A stretch of 64,000 nucleotides of DNA, from positions 19,941,753 through 20,005,752 of the forward strand of contig HG738138.1 in the NCBI GenBank assembly GCA_000499405.2, given 5' to 3'. A program made the translations under genes and the position numbers. Source of the DNA: Onchocerca volvulus. Lineage: Eukaryota; Nematoda; Chromadorea; Rhabditida; Onchocercidae. The notes under the pieces are model-generated. The model was not told the origin of the DNA and did no database searches. It was given only the letters and a program-made list of their open reading frames with translations. The first letter of the stretch is position 1, and every line of letters begins with the position of its first letter. This document shows, piece after piece, positions 34,853 through 60,645 of this stretch.

Positions 34853-36169
34853 TAATGTTAATTCATATATCACCAACCACTTAAAATGTCTAATTAATAT
34901 ACATTATCCTTGAAAATTTGCAAAATTTGCATGAAGTTTGAATGCACTCTAATGGATTATATGTACTTCAGTGAGAAATGAATTGAAATGTATTGATTAT
35001 TGCTACTTTTAAGTATTTATAATATAATGGAAGAAAAAAATCTTTGGAATTAAACATCATTTAAATTTTTCTTACTAAATGGCACCGACAAATAAATTTA
35101 ATTTCAAGATTGTATTAAAAGACTGCATTATGTGAACTACTGAACCTCATATCCGATTAGTTACTTAACCAGAGTAACTTTGTACTTCTACAGTTTTTCA
35201 AATCTTTGCAAGAATCCAGAAATTATTAGAAAAGCTTACTGAGAAAAGAAACTTACTTTGTTTTCGGCTTTCGCTTTTTTCGGCGCTACTTAAATTATTT
35301 GTCTTTAATTATTTCTTTTGCTTTTTTTTTCGTCTTTTTTTGTTTCGTCCGTTGTGATCATTGTGACATTTTTGCATTACCAACTTCGTGAGTTGAAAAG
35401 GAAGCATTAAACAATCAAAAACAATATGAGCCACAGAGGAAGAAGGCCTTCGCTTTACGGATGATTAGGATTTGTTGCTCTGTTCGCTGGTTTTGTTCTC
35501 GAGTTTCATTCTGCAAAATATCTTTATTTTAGCGACAAAAATTAGTTTTTTACAACGATTTATATCATACACTTTGACAAACAAATGTAAATAAAGAGAT
35601 CAAATAATTTGCATAAGATACATTACTACAGCAAGAATATATGAAAGGCTTCGGTAAACAAAAATACCATAGATTTAAATGTTGAAACTTCAGAACAACG
35701 AAATTTCATAAAAATACGTTATATCAATACTAATAACAAAGGATTGCAACAAAAGTTGGGAAAATATGTCATTTTTTAAATTTTGATTGAACTTTTGAAT
35801 CCTAAATTAAAAAATTAGAATTAGGGTGCCTACGCAAACAACTGAATCGCAGAAAGCAAACAACAGAACATCTAATAACAAACAGTGACAAAATATTTAC
35901 ATGATGTATTCAAGTTTTCGAAATAAACCAACATGAATATTTTCAGTAGCGTCAAAAATTTTTTCAATTGACTAGAAAGGAAAAAAGGGAAAACTTTGAG
36001 AAGTATTGTGCCAAGCATTTATGGCCTACAAATAAATTTCCGTGATTTATATAAGCCACTTCTAACCGTAGAAGCAATTGTGAATTTTCGTTCTTAGATA
36101 GCATAACAAATAGATGTTTCAAGAACATTCAGAACTATCCAATTTTCGATTTGCAATCATAATCATTAT
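34853..36169. other. Intergenic region between convergent pseudokinase and ALK genes
   Basis: Contains the 3' ends of two convergent genes. No exon-like stretch recognised. T-rich tracts around 35300-35350. Confidence 0.6.
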
Positions 36170-48500
<12,331 letters not shown>

Positions 48501-51150
48501 GACGAACTATGAATAAATCATCATTTCGGATTAACAGTTTCTTTTATGACGAAGTGCATCTATGACATTATCCAGAAAAGTGAACTATTCGCTTCAAAAT
48601 AGGACCTGCATTTCTAAATTCAGGAATAACTTGCCATATTTGTAAAATTATAAGAAATATTATTACAATAAAAATGAAAACATTACTGGATTAGCGTTTG
48701 ATTATTGATTACTATATAAAGATATATTTAGAAGGATATATTGATATAAGAATGAACTAAATAATTCTTCTGCTTGAATTAAGAGTATATTTGTCTAAAC
48801 AAAGTAGAAATATCTAACTTGAAAAGCAATTAAGCAATTTGTGAAAAATATGTAACAACATTCCAAAATGCGTATTACAAAGTACAGATGATAAGATCTT
48901 AGAGTTGGCTAATGAAATATAATATAAAAATTATCATTCCTGGATGGAGAAAGAAAGAAAAATTCAAATAATTCCTGTCAGTGATTGATAGTAACACTCA
49001 TCACATTGAAAGAAGCTGTAATACTGGTCAATGATAAGCGGTAATGTCGAAACAAGCCTATCAACCGCATATATCTTCTGCTGGTTTCGATCCTATCATC
49101 AGTAGAATAAAAGCATTAAAGCTCAAGCCAGGGAAGAAGTCAGGGTGGATGCGTTTAACAGCTGACGCTATCTCTGATGGAAATGTCGAAAAATTTTTGC
49201 ATTTAAAGCACACACGGCTACTTTCTTAATCTATTGGTTGGCTAGTTGGCAACCTTACCCAACTGTTGTCCTCCATCACTTGATCATTTCGGTATTGGTG
49301 ATTTCCATCGATCTTCCAGAAAATGCCAATTTTTAAAAGAATATATTGCTCTTAATGCAGCAACGTAAGAAAGACACTAGAAGTTTTACCAACATTTTAT
49401 TTTGCAGCAGTCAAGCCCAATACTAATTACTTTAATTATAAAGATTGCAGTAATGTCGTCCCTTTTTCCGCCTGTTATTTCCAATTTTAGATAATTAATG
49501 CTCCAAACAGCCATTTCAATCACAATAACTACAATTATCAAGTGGAAAAAATATGAATATTGCATCTTTTAAAATTTTAATTTTCATTATTTTCTCAAAA
49601 GACAGAATTGAAAAGAAATGGTAAGTTTTTTGAGCTCATGTTTAGTTATACATAAATCAATGAAAAAGTTCAGTAGATTTATATTTCATTCTTATCTCAT
49701 CTTTGATCATTTTTTGTGGTTCGCTGTTTCGCTCTGGAAGCGTTTAGAAAGTTATCGCTCAAATTCCATAAATTCAAAAATACATTAAGGATAATTACAA
49801 AAGATCAACTGATGTAGCGAAGCGCAAGAAGTGCTAACCAAATAAGGCGGAAATCGAAGTATCATTTGGAAAGGAAATGAAACAACCGATGTCGATAAGA
49901 AGTGAATGATTTGTCGGGAAAAGGAAAATGTTTTTGCAAACAAATTGACAGTGCAAATGAATGATTAAATTATAAAAAGCAATCATTTTCGTCAACAGAA
50001 TTCTTTACAAATATTTTTTCCAGTTTACAAATCATTACATGGCAGAGTGGAAACCTTCTTTGAACAGTCTTATCTGTTTTGTAATTTTACATCTTTTGTT
50101 TCCTGTTGAATGCATATGATTTTTATTGTTTTCTTCAAACGTATAAACTATTTAATTTAAGATTAGTATATGCAAATTAAATGCTAAAAATACTATGTTT
50201 TTGTAATCATATGTGAATTCAAAGAGAACTTGACAAAGTGACTATAGAAAATAGAAGAGAAATATGATTGACAAAAGTTATGGTATCACATATCACGTAT
50301 TTTCTTGAGCTGGCTTGAGCTGGATATCAGGAATATTCAAACGTATGTTTTCAATATACAAATAAATTTTAAATTTTCTTCTCACAAAGCTTTTCCAAGT
50401 CAAAGATTTTGGTCGCTAGAATTTTTCTTAAATTTATGTAAAAGCAAATGACATTATACAATTTAATGGAAGATTTTTTCTGAAAGATGTTATCTCCTGA
50501 TTTTATATTCATGTCTGATCCATCAAATCAAAAGCGGCTGTAATCAAATAATGCAGTTATAAAAAAATCTCTTTTTTTAAATTTCCGGACAGATTAATCA
50601 TTCCAGTGGACTTCAATTACTTTTCTTTTTTTAATCAGCTACACCACTATTTCAAAATTAAATGCAATAAACGACAGCACTGCAACAATCAAATCATTAA
50701 TTTGAAATAATTGACGAGTTCAGAAATGTGCGCAGAAATAATTTCAATTTGCAAAGTGAAAGCAATCAGAAAATCTCTCTAAACAGCTGCCACTTTTCTT
50801 TGATGTGTTGGATAAATGCTATTAGTAATGGTATTCTTCATACTCTGGCTTTTTCGAGATTCCTCGAAACGTTTTACTTAACAAGTATGATGTCTTTTTT
50901 GACTTTTTTTCGACTCTTTCCAGCACCATTGTGAAGGAATATTTGCAGCAAAAGTGCTTCGATCATCATAGTGCACCTGAATTCATTTCAAAAAGGTAGG
51001 ATAGGTAAATGATTCTCTAACATACCTAGAGAAAGCTTGTATGCTGTATTACTGACCAATAAATTGATCGGAAACATTTGAAATGCAATTTTATTCGATA
51101 GAATACGTCATTTACAAGAATCCATATCGGATCTATTTCAAAATTATGAA
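48501..51150. other. Region upstream of ALK, no gene recognised
   Basis: AT-rich. A 61-codon frame at 49044-49229 (plus), starting MSKQAYQPHISSAGFDP, sits in a slightly more GC-rich patch but has no motif or splice context I can name. The rest shows nothing. Confidence 0.5.
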
Positions 51151-51154
51151 TCTA

Positions 51155-51995
51155 TATAAATAAAAATGAAAATGTTTGCTGTTGCCAATCTTAAATCTCC
51201 AAAAGTTCTTTATTGGTTACTTCCAGATTTTTATATAACCTTTCCTTCGAATGAGCGCGTGTTTTTATATAGACGTACCTACTTTTGAAGACCTGTAATA
51301 GGTGAAAGTAAGTGAGCGGACTGAATTTTTTGACCACACCTTGCATCACGCTTTCATGAGTTGGCGGAATTTATTGGCCACACCTACTTTCTGCATTGTT
51401 CATTTTTACACAATATTTCAAGTTCTTCGCCAATTGATTTGAAATTTTCAAACAACGTTGCATTCAAATAGGCGCGTGTTTCTGTATAGATAAGGCCCCA
51501 ATTTAATCTAAGCTTTTTGTTCATTTTTTGATTTGTGAGGAATGCAATTACGTTGCAGAAATGTCGAGGTCATGACAGTGTATAATGAAATATTTCCTTC
51601 AAACAATTTATGGATTACCTCTCTACTTCTAATATTAGGTTGGTCTTGGATTGCCTCTTTGTCGTAAATGTTCGTTGTTCATTTTGACTCAACGCTTCAA
51701 GTTTTTACCCATTGATTTGAAATTTTGATACAACGTTGCATTCGAATAAACACGTGATTTTATATAGATAGACCTACTTTTTTTAACTTGTTACAACAAT
51801 GACAAGTAAAAGTAACTGAGTGGACTGAATCCATTAATTAAGCTTAATTTCTGCAAAATGGATGTGGCCTTCAGTATGCAATGCTCAGTATGCTCGGTAA
51901 AAGCATGAGCGTATTCCAATGCAACATTTTGTCAAGATTTCGAAGCAATAGGTAAGAACTTTCAGAGATTTAAGATTTTCAAGAAACGAACATTT
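51155..51995. repeat. Cluster of Helitron-end repeats in both orientations
   Basis: A roughly 100-base unit with the core TTGATTTGAAATTTTGATAC then GTTGCATTCGAATA and a CGTGTTTTTATATAGA end occurs at about 51170-51290, 51425-51495 and 51700-51775. It occurs in reverse orientation at about 51900-51990 and again at the element's 3' end (54540-54700). The first and last copies therefore form long inverted subterminal repeats. Confidence 0.65.
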
Positions 51996-52164
51996 AAGAC
52001 TGTTAGTATCTTTTGATACCATATATAATTTTTCAAAAGCGACACAGCAATAGCAGCAGTCAAACAATTCAATTGAGCGGTTTTGAGTTCAAATTCAACT
52101 TCAGTTACAAGTCAATTTTGAGAACAATATGGATGCAATCGATCTGCTTTAGTTCATCCAAATA

Positions 52165-54330
52165 ATGCCTCGCAGAAGATCAAACTTAGATTGCCGTACT
52201 CACGCAGCGAAAGCACTGCGCCGATTAATTGCAAACCGAAAATTGCAAATGATTGCAAATCAAAGGAAGAACGGACATCAGCGAACGAGCGAAACAGACA
52301 AAGAATAGCTCGAAAACGTGCCGGGGAAGCAGCGGAAAGATATGCATCCAGAATTTAGGATGCACGGTTGGCCATCACGGCTGAGAGCGGCGGTAAGACG
52401 TCAACGAGGAACAGGAGATTAGGAGTTCGTGCTCAACAATTACGCGATTACAATTGTTTTGCATTCCGGACAACCCAGCTGATAATTATAGTTTCAGCCA
52501 GCATGTTCTTCTCGGCACTATGACTGAAATATGTTCTAATTTCAAGATCTGAAATTTAATAGAGAAACGAAAGGGATGTGTCGCACCTTCGGGAGAATTA
52601 AACTGCTCAACTTGAAGAACCTCCAGAGCCACTAAAACTTTGCTTTCCGGATATACCGCCGAATCAAAGCATTTCCTATCTGAAATCAGGAAATACAATT
52701 TGTGTTTCCAAATGACGTCGTTCAGCGCAGAAACATCATGACTCAAAAAAAAAAAAAAAAAAGTTGAAAAGAAAATTTTATCATGAAGTTGGCTCTCTGC
52801 TTCTGTTCCCATATGGTCAACATAAATTCCTACATATGTATTTCACTGGTGATAGCAATAATGAATTGAATGCACGCTGCGGAATTTATACCGACATAAA
52901 AAGATCCGTCGTTTCCCAACTACAACAGCTTCTTCACGAGAAAAAAATAATTCAGTGCGTTTGTTCAAAACAACAATCGACAGATGCCATTTGATACACA
53001 CAAGATTGTTATTTGCTGACAAAACGCCTTTTGGAGAACATGTACAAAGATTCAATGCTCCAACTGTGGACGAAATGGCAATTTTTATAGTCGGAGATCA
53101 ATTCCAATCTAAAGATATAGTTCTTCTTCGGAGAAACGATCACTGGATAAAAATTGTAAAACTTATCAATGTTACGATGCCCTGCAATATCCAATCATTT
53201 TTTGAGATGGTGCTGATGATATCACTTAAACGTTAAGATGATAAATCCAATCATAGCGAAGAAACAATTAAGAAATGTAGCATTTAAAAAAAACTTTTAT
53301 TCATACCGATTAATGATTCGAGAGAGTTAAGACAATCACATTTGGAATGCCGTCAGTTGTTTCACCAATATATCGTAGATATGTATGCGAAAATCGAAAC
53401 GGAACGTTTGATATTCATCAGTTTGAATCAGACAAAGCTTCATTCATAAGAATACATTCATTGGCGAGATGCAGTTGTAAATGACGGTAATGCAACTAAT
53501 GTTTAACGATTTTGCCATCTTCATATATAGGCAGTCTATGTCATATGCATGAATTTATTAAAGAAGCAATTGCGTATGTTTGTCACTACGGGCGTCCAGA
53601 CCTATTCATCACAATCATGTGCAATCCAACTTGGGACGATATACAAAAGCTCTTATTTCCTGGGCAATTGCCGATAGATAGACATGACATTACAGTACGT
53701 GTTTTCAGACAGAAGCTGAAACCGTTGATGGATTTCATGATAAAATATGGAGTATTTGGGTCTGCATGCTGCTAATTGTTCTCAGCAGAATGGCAAAAGA
53801 GAAGATTGCCACACGCTCATAGACTAATCTGGTTCTATAGCAAAATCACTTCAAACGAAACTGACGATGTAATATGCGCTGAAATACCCGATGCCGATGT
53901 CGATAAATATTCGCATGAAGTTCTGACGAAAAATGTGATACATGAACCTTGCGGTACAGGCAGTCACATACAAGTTCGTCGACACTGTTATGGAAGCAGA
54001 TGAAGTAGTTAATTATCGAACAGAATATTTGAATTCATTCGATCTGCTAAGGTTGCCACCGCACGTATCGCAATTGAAAATCGGCGTGCCAATTATCATG
54101 TTGCGAACCAGCCAAAACTTCGCAATGGCACGCGTCTTGTAGCAAAAAAATTAATGAAAAATGTCGTAGAAGCAACAGTCTTGACAGGATTTTTCAAAAG
54201 GTAAAGATATCCTCATTCCTCGCATTGCTATGATTCCAACGGATATGCCATTTCAATGTAAGAGATTGCAATTCCCAGTTCGATTGTCGTTTGAAATCAT
54301 CAACAGAGCTCAGGGCATCTCTTAAATTGA
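52165..54330 (+). pseudogene. RepHel remnant: Rep (HUH) domain plus helicase tail
   Basis: Starts MPRRRSNLDCRTHAAKAL (52165), the usual Helitron protein start. Then, across frameshifts and stops: NAPTVDEMAIFIVGDQFQSKDI (53070), LECRQLFHQYIVDMYAKIE (53350), YGRPDLFITIMCNPTWDDI and RHDITVRVFRQKLKPLMDF (53590-53740), and EWQKRRLPHAHRLIWF (53785), whose HAH is the HUH nuclease motif. After HEPCGTGSH (~53945) the frame jumps to VNYRTEYLNS and IPTDMPFQ.KRLQFPVRL, the C-terminal end of PIF1. The deletion removes the catalytic Tyr motif and nearly all helicase motifs. Confidence 0.85.
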
Positions 54331-54748
54331 AATAGTTCTCAGATGGACTTGTTGCGTGTTCTAGAATCGGCAAACCAATCTTTATATCTACACAGATAAT
54401 TGAACAAAAAGAAATATTATATATCCACATGCATCGTGAAATTAATTTTCTCCAACATTTGAAACGTGCGATTTCTCCTTTCTTTTTTTCAGTTTAGCCG
54501 AACTGAACTACAGCAACATGTGTATATAAAAAGTATATGAAAACATACGCTCATTCGAATGCAACATTGTGTCAAATTTTCAATGCAAGAGGTAAGGACT
54601 TTCGGAGATTTTAGATTTTGAACCAATATAAATAAGGCGTGTGTTTGAGAAATTTCGGAGATTTAAGAATTTGAACAAACGAACATTTACATTTTTATTC
54701 CTATAGACTAGCTGGACCGGTCACACGGAGCGTGCCGAGTACAGCTAG

Positions 54749-56579
54749 TGAAATATATATTATGAAGGAGATGAAATGAATTGATTAACAGCAAAAATGC
54801 AAATAAAATGATCATTAACAGAAAGTAGTAACTAATGACAACCAGATGACAATGAGAAGGGCGGCGAGATAAGGAAACAAGAATGTTTGTTAATTGGAAA
54901 TATAAACGTGATATGAGGACTGTAGCCAAGAGAACTTGAATGTTGATAAAAAATTTGCAACTTATTTAATAAGAAAAAATAGAAAACAGGTTACATCGAA
55001 GCGTGGAGATATATTCCAGTAGAACATGGAGGAAGATAAATTTTATTAGAGAATTGTAGAAGGATGTTCAAAATGAGTGTTAATTCAGTCTGCTAGGAAT
55101 ATTCTGAATTTAGGGTCCAAAAAGCAATTTTAAGCACACTTATGAGAAACTATTATGTAATGCACAAGTACAAAAGATTGTTTGATATCAAAACATAAAA
55201 TAACTGATAAACTCTGCGACCGGAAGGAAAATCTTTGTAACCTGCTTTGTGTGAAAAATGATCACTGAAAAATACAATAAGGAATAACTGTACTAGACAT
55301 TATTTCTTCTAAGAAAGAAATTGTAAAAAATGGAAAATGATGAGGAATGATATTCTTGCAAAAAACTGGACTAGCAACGCTCAATAATAATTTTGGGATT
55401 AACTGATTTATTTTTAAAAACAGTTCTTTTAAAGATGATGAGTACTTTCTGAAAGCAAGCGATAGCAATTAAATTTTAGGATTAACGGATTTATTTTTCG
55501 AGGTATGACAATAAAATGAACTGAAACTTCACTGCTTACTTGCTGACTGCCTTCACCAGAGTTGATGGAAAAAAAAGACAATTGATGAGTAACAACATTT
55601 AATGGTCAGTTTGTGCTTGTATTGTTGAGCGATAGAAAAATAGTCAAGAGAGCGGAAAATTATTCTAATATTCAATTTTCTACCTACACACCAATATTTT
55701 ATAGATTGATATGTCCTTACATCAGAATATTTCGTTCCTATCAACATTATTGTACTGAAATTATACCTTTGATTTGATATCCTTAACTTTAAATTTCACT
55801 TCGCGACACAATTGACATATGTAGTTGTATGGGACTATTGGTTTGAACCGTTTGGTTCGGAGTTTGACGGTATTTGGTTTTATGCGATATGGCTTATGGC
55901 CTGAGGTTTTTGTTTATTTGTCAGTTCAATGCATATTTTAAATACATATTGCAATTCTCCATTTATCAATTCACCGCTTATAGTTATTTCGCTATAATTC
56001 CATTTGCGTCACTAATCAGTGAGAGTAAATTGCATAATTGACATATTTTTGATTGCTGATTTATGCATTCCTTCTGACACGGCAAAAAGTTGTCTGATTA
56101 CTACTGCGAACATTTGACTGAAGGGTTTAGTATTCATGGTTTTTATTTTTTTATTAGCATTGAATTAGCATGGAATGAGTTGATTACGTTTGTAACTTGA
56201 ATGGATAGCATTATGTCGTAGTTCTTTGTCCTCAATTGTAATCGCATTTTTGTCGAGGCAGTTTCCGTAATTAATTTGAATGATATATCAGGAAATTTCG
56301 ATTCTTTCATTGCATGTCTGGATGGTGGATCTTACTTTCAAATACATTGCAAATAAGTTTTTGACCTTAATATTTTCTTTGTGCTTAAATTTAAGTGAAT
56401 AAATGAGATTTTTTTAATTATTTCAGATTAAATTATAAAATATAAGAAGCGAACGGGTCGAGCTGATGCTAATTGCGCAATTGGCTAGAAATATTGTTGT
56501 TCGCCTTTGACCAAAAAGCGATTCCCGCATTTGTCGCTGAATGGTACGGGAAATTGCAAGTGAACAGTAGGCTCATATC
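54749..56579. other. Intergenic region between the Helitron and the coiled-coil gene
   Basis: AT-rich with no supported exon. A 35-base block around 55390-55430 recurs imperfectly at 55470-55500. A TGGTTTGAACCGTTTGGTTC-like short repeat lies near 55840-55860. Confidence 0.5.
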
Positions 56580-59500
56580 ATGGAAAATAGCTCATCATCT
56601 AATCACAAGCGCAGCTCTGATCGCCATCGCCATAGCTCTGTTTGTTTCAGCAAATTTTTTTAAATATTTGTTGATTATTGAATAGAATATTCTGTAAGAC
56701 GAACAACATATTTCTCTTTCTTCTCCAACTTGAAGCCAACAAATAACTGAAACAAATATGTTTTCAATCATTTCAGTTTTATTTGCATACGTATACCGTA
56801 TTTTCCCGAAAATATAACCTAATCTTATATTAATTTTTGCTTCAAACGATGCATAAGAGATCATGTTCAGGTGATGCCTTATTTTCCATGTAAAAAAAAA
56901 GGCTATACTTATTTACATGTAAGAATTGTAATTTCAGTAGTGTTATTTATATTTAAATATATATGAATTTTATAATTCACTATGTTATGTTATCATATGT
57001 TACAACGAATATATTAACTGCGTCCGTCTTTCTGATGATCTTAACTGAAATCTATATTATAGGGATCCTGAGAAATTTACGACAGCTTAGTTTCATTAGG
57101 TCTTATTTTTCGGGAAAGTATATAGATATATATCACTGAAAATAACTAAAAAATAAAAATCAGGATAAGTCATTATGATGGATTTTTAGCTTCACTTATT
57201 CGTTAATATGAGCAGTCATATACATACTCAAATGTTTTTAAGATGAAATTCCAGATCTTCCGAGCATTCTTCACTTTTTCTATGCTTTTATTTCAGAAAC
57301 GTGATTCTCAGTCTCGGGATGACGGACGCTCAAAACATCACCATCATAAAACCCACAAAAAAAGACGTCGGCGCTCACGCAGCCACTCTTTCTCAAGTTC
57401 TCTATCACCGATTGGAAGGAGGAACCCAGTTGTATATATGAATCCTGCTTTTCAGTGAGTTATTTTTTCGACAGGCAAAAGCATAAGTATAATTTAAAAA
57501 GACAGATAGACTTTTAGAGTACTAAAAAAATAAATAAATTCGGAGATGAAAGCCTCAATTATTAGAACAAAAAGTCTTGACATAATGTGTCACAGGTCTA
57601 CATATAGCGGTTCGGGAGGCTCGACACAGTCAGATTTTGAATTGCGTACGACTTTGATTAGTCAACTATCAGCAAGTGAACAACGAATAAACTCACTGGA
57701 ATCAGAGCTGAGAGCTGCGCAGTTAGCCCGTGGACGGGCCGAACAAACTGTATTCGATGTCAACGCAGAGAAATTACGCCTAGAAGCACAAAATTCTGAA
57801 ATTTTGCAGGTTAATATGTTGAAATGATTGATTTAAGAGTGGCACCGTAAAAAAAAAGGATCATCTAGTTTTAATTATATAAATAACTAATATAATTAAT
57901 GTAGATCTTGATTTAAGGAGTGGCCCGTAAAAATGACTTTTTTTTCTTTTTTGTAAAACAAATGTTTTTTAAAAATAATGGCATTTCCTTATATTTGTCC
58001 TAACCTTCAAATTTTGAATGAGACACATTTCTTTCTCTAAATCATGCATGACATATCTGGAAACATGTTTGAATCTCGTTTCTTATCACCCCATTTTGAA
58101 AGTAGTGTTTGCTTCATTCAGCTTCATTTCCTATCGTAAAATTGTTGTTGTGAGTGCGGTCAAAACTTATTGGGAATTATTCAAGAAAGATGGATATTTT
58201 CTTCAAAATGTATTGAAGTATAAAATCTGGTCATCTAAATTCAGCACTTTATTTAGCGTCAGTTCAAAGAATGGATTTAACAGCTGATGTTATGAAATTC
58301 TTTCATCATGACGGTACTGGACGCTGACAAATTGAACGATAAAGTAGTTCTGATTCTGATGACATAGATTCAATTTATTATATATAGGTCATGAAGACAC
58401 TTGAGCGTGCAGTGGAAGATTTGCAAAAAACATGCAGTGGTTTGAGAGTGGAATGCGATCGGCGTCGAAGGGATGCAGAAAATGGTGAGAAAACTATCAT
58501 ATCATGCAAGGAGCAGAATAAGTTTTTGAATGAAAGAAATATGAAACTTGTGAAGAAATGCGAGGAGCTCTGTGAAGAAAATAAGGCTATTCTTAACAGG
58601 TATGTTCCTTGTCAGATTTTAAAATTAGAGCACAGTTTCAGTTTTTTTTCGATAAGAAGGAGAAGATATGTTGCTTATATGGAACTGACTTGTAATAGCA
58701 TTATCATTATATTAGTATCTGTCATGATAGGAATGTTCGGTGAGGCTGTAAATAGAATATAGATATTAATATAAGATTTGAAATCTAGAAGGTCATTTCT
58801 CAAATCCACAATTGAAAGAAGTTATGAACTTTTGCATTATTTCATTTTTGTGAGAAAATCGAAAAGTATAAACAGTTCATAGCAAAAATTGATGCTACTG
58901 TCAGAGTTTTCAGGCGTGATGATTCGACAAAAGAACTGGCTGAAATGCGACCGAGATTCGAAGGATTGCAGGGTGAGCTAAGGCAAAGAGTTGAAGAGGG
59001 CAGGTAATTTCCATTGATTAAGTTTAATGTTTAATGGGGAACTACTGCATTTGAAAAAGTGATGAAGAATAATTCAGTTGACTGCCATTAACTTCTTGGT
59101 AAAAAAATTGTTACTTTTGTAACAGTATTCATTTTTTAGAAAAATGGTGGCACAATTGAGAAGTTATGAAGAAAAGGAACGAATATGGAAGAAGGTATAA
59201 CATGTGCAGTTTCTTTCGAGTTTTATTCTTGCTGTCAGAAATTATATATCGAATTGAGGTGGATCTAATTAGTTTTATTATTCCCTGCTAAAAATTCTAT
59301 TCCATACTTTATTTATATATCTTGTTTTTAATTATAATCCCTATGTAGGAAAAAGCAGACTTGGAGAAACGAATTGAGATTAAGGATGCAATGGCGGCAG
59401 CAGAAAGAAAGAACAATGACGAGTGGAAAAAGCGGCATCTTACAGAAAAGGCTGAACTGGAACGGAAAGTAAAACTTGCTGAACCCGAAATACGCCGTGC

Positions 59501-60645
59501 ACTCGATGCCGTGAGCATTTTTATTCAGACAGGATTTTTAGGAGAGAATTTTTCACATGTGAATTTCAGTCATTTTTCCTTCAAAATTAGTGTAGTTATT
59601 GTTTGCTTTCAAATATCAAAGTTTAGCACTAGATATATGTCTTTACCATCCTTTCCGAATTTTTTAAAGGATGGATATAAAATGGATTTTTGTGCTGACC
59701 CTAGTTTCAGTTCTATTTCACATGGTACATCCTGCAAAAATAATGAAATCTATGTGTGAAAATGACATGTCGTGTTCATTTCAACACTTACAAATTTATT
59801 TCATAATTTTGCATTGTTGGCTTCATTTGTTCTTTAAAAAAATGCTCATATGCATCATTACATATCTCTAAGATTTATTTTTTCTTGTAACAATGATGAA
59901 AACTAAAATTATTGATATTTTTAAGAAAATTTCTACAACGGTTCACCGTTTCTCTTCTTTTTTATTACTAACTAAAGCATTGGAAATATTACATTTAGTT
60001 TAGAAAGAAATATATCGCTCAAAATATCATGAGTTTAAAGTCAAAAGATGTATATATGTAGTGCATGCGAGCAGAATTTGTAATGGATTCACTTTTGTTT
60101 CAACATCAGCAAAGCGATTATAATTGTTGTGAAAATCAATTGCTGTGTTGAATCAATGACAACGTATGGAATAGCTTGGTAATTTTATTCAGTCTAGTCG
60201 AATGGTTATGGTGGGATTATCTGTAATTGGTGGAAAACACTCTGGTCCAATTTTGCTCTTAACCGATTGAGTTTCTATTATCGGTCTTAAGTCTTAAGTC
60301 TTAAGAAGAAAAACTAATTAGTTCCAGGAAACAATAAAGGACGCAATAGAAGACATTCGGGCATTTTACGAGCAGAAACTGGAGCTAACATTGAATGAGC
60401 TAAATACGTTCAAAATGAAGCATTCAAAAAGTGCAGCAGTGTCATCTTCATCTTCCGCACTTAAGCTCGAAATATATCGTCCAATGTCGGCACCCCCAGT
60501 TTGTTGTGCACCATCTTCCAATGCCCACCTTTCAAATGGTCGTCCTTCTGTTTCAGCTGATTTCATTATAAAAACACATTCTTCTCCGTTCAATTCACTC
60601 GCTGATAATGATACGATCGATAATGATGACAGCAGTCAATTTTAG
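56580..60645 (+). CDS. Coiled-coil protein with Arg/Ser/His-rich head (422 aa), function unknown
   Basis: Eight plus-strand exons (56580-56639, 57297-57454, 57596-57809, 58388-58599, 58914-59003, 59140-59194, 59349-59510, 60328-60645) join in frame to 422 residues. Start ATG 56580 gives MENSSSSNHKRSSDRHRHSS, continuing into a basic RS-like stretch with HHHHKTHKKRRRRSRS (residues ~35-50). From about residue 75 to 330 the sequence is a long amphipathic helix with heptads (ISQLSASEQRINSLESELRAA; KNNDEWKKRHLTEKAELERK). The last ~75 residues are Ser/Pro-rich and end in an acidic DNDTIDNDDSSQF. No kinase, motor or intermediate-filament end motif is seen, so I do not place it in a family. The head resembles splicing-factor or nuclear-localisation tails, suggesting but not proving a nuclear protein. 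Confidence 0.8.

Larger units (their letters stand above)
51151..54748 (+). mobile_element. Helitron, internally deleted and decayed, both ends visible
   Basis: Begins with TC (51151) after an A and ends with CTAG (54745-54748) before a T, the expected insertion between A and T. A small palindrome (CACG, loop, CGTG) lies about 10-20 bases inside the 3' end. The last 200 bases match the Helitron copy at 11286. The interior carries a Rep-domain remnant (52165-53940) joined directly to the end of the helicase (53950-54330), so most of the PIF1 helicase is missing. About 3.6 kb. The 5' terminus is less certain than the 3' end, because the first 850 bases contain several diverged copies of Helitron-end sequence. 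Confidence 0.75.

Noticed and set aside
49044..49229. 61-codon frame beginning MSKQAYQPHISS
   Set aside because: Short, no splice context, no recognisable family; composition alone is not enough.
59361..59759. 132-codon plus frame
   Set aside because: Only the first part (to 59510) is exon 7 of the coiled-coil gene; the remainder reads through the donor into intron.
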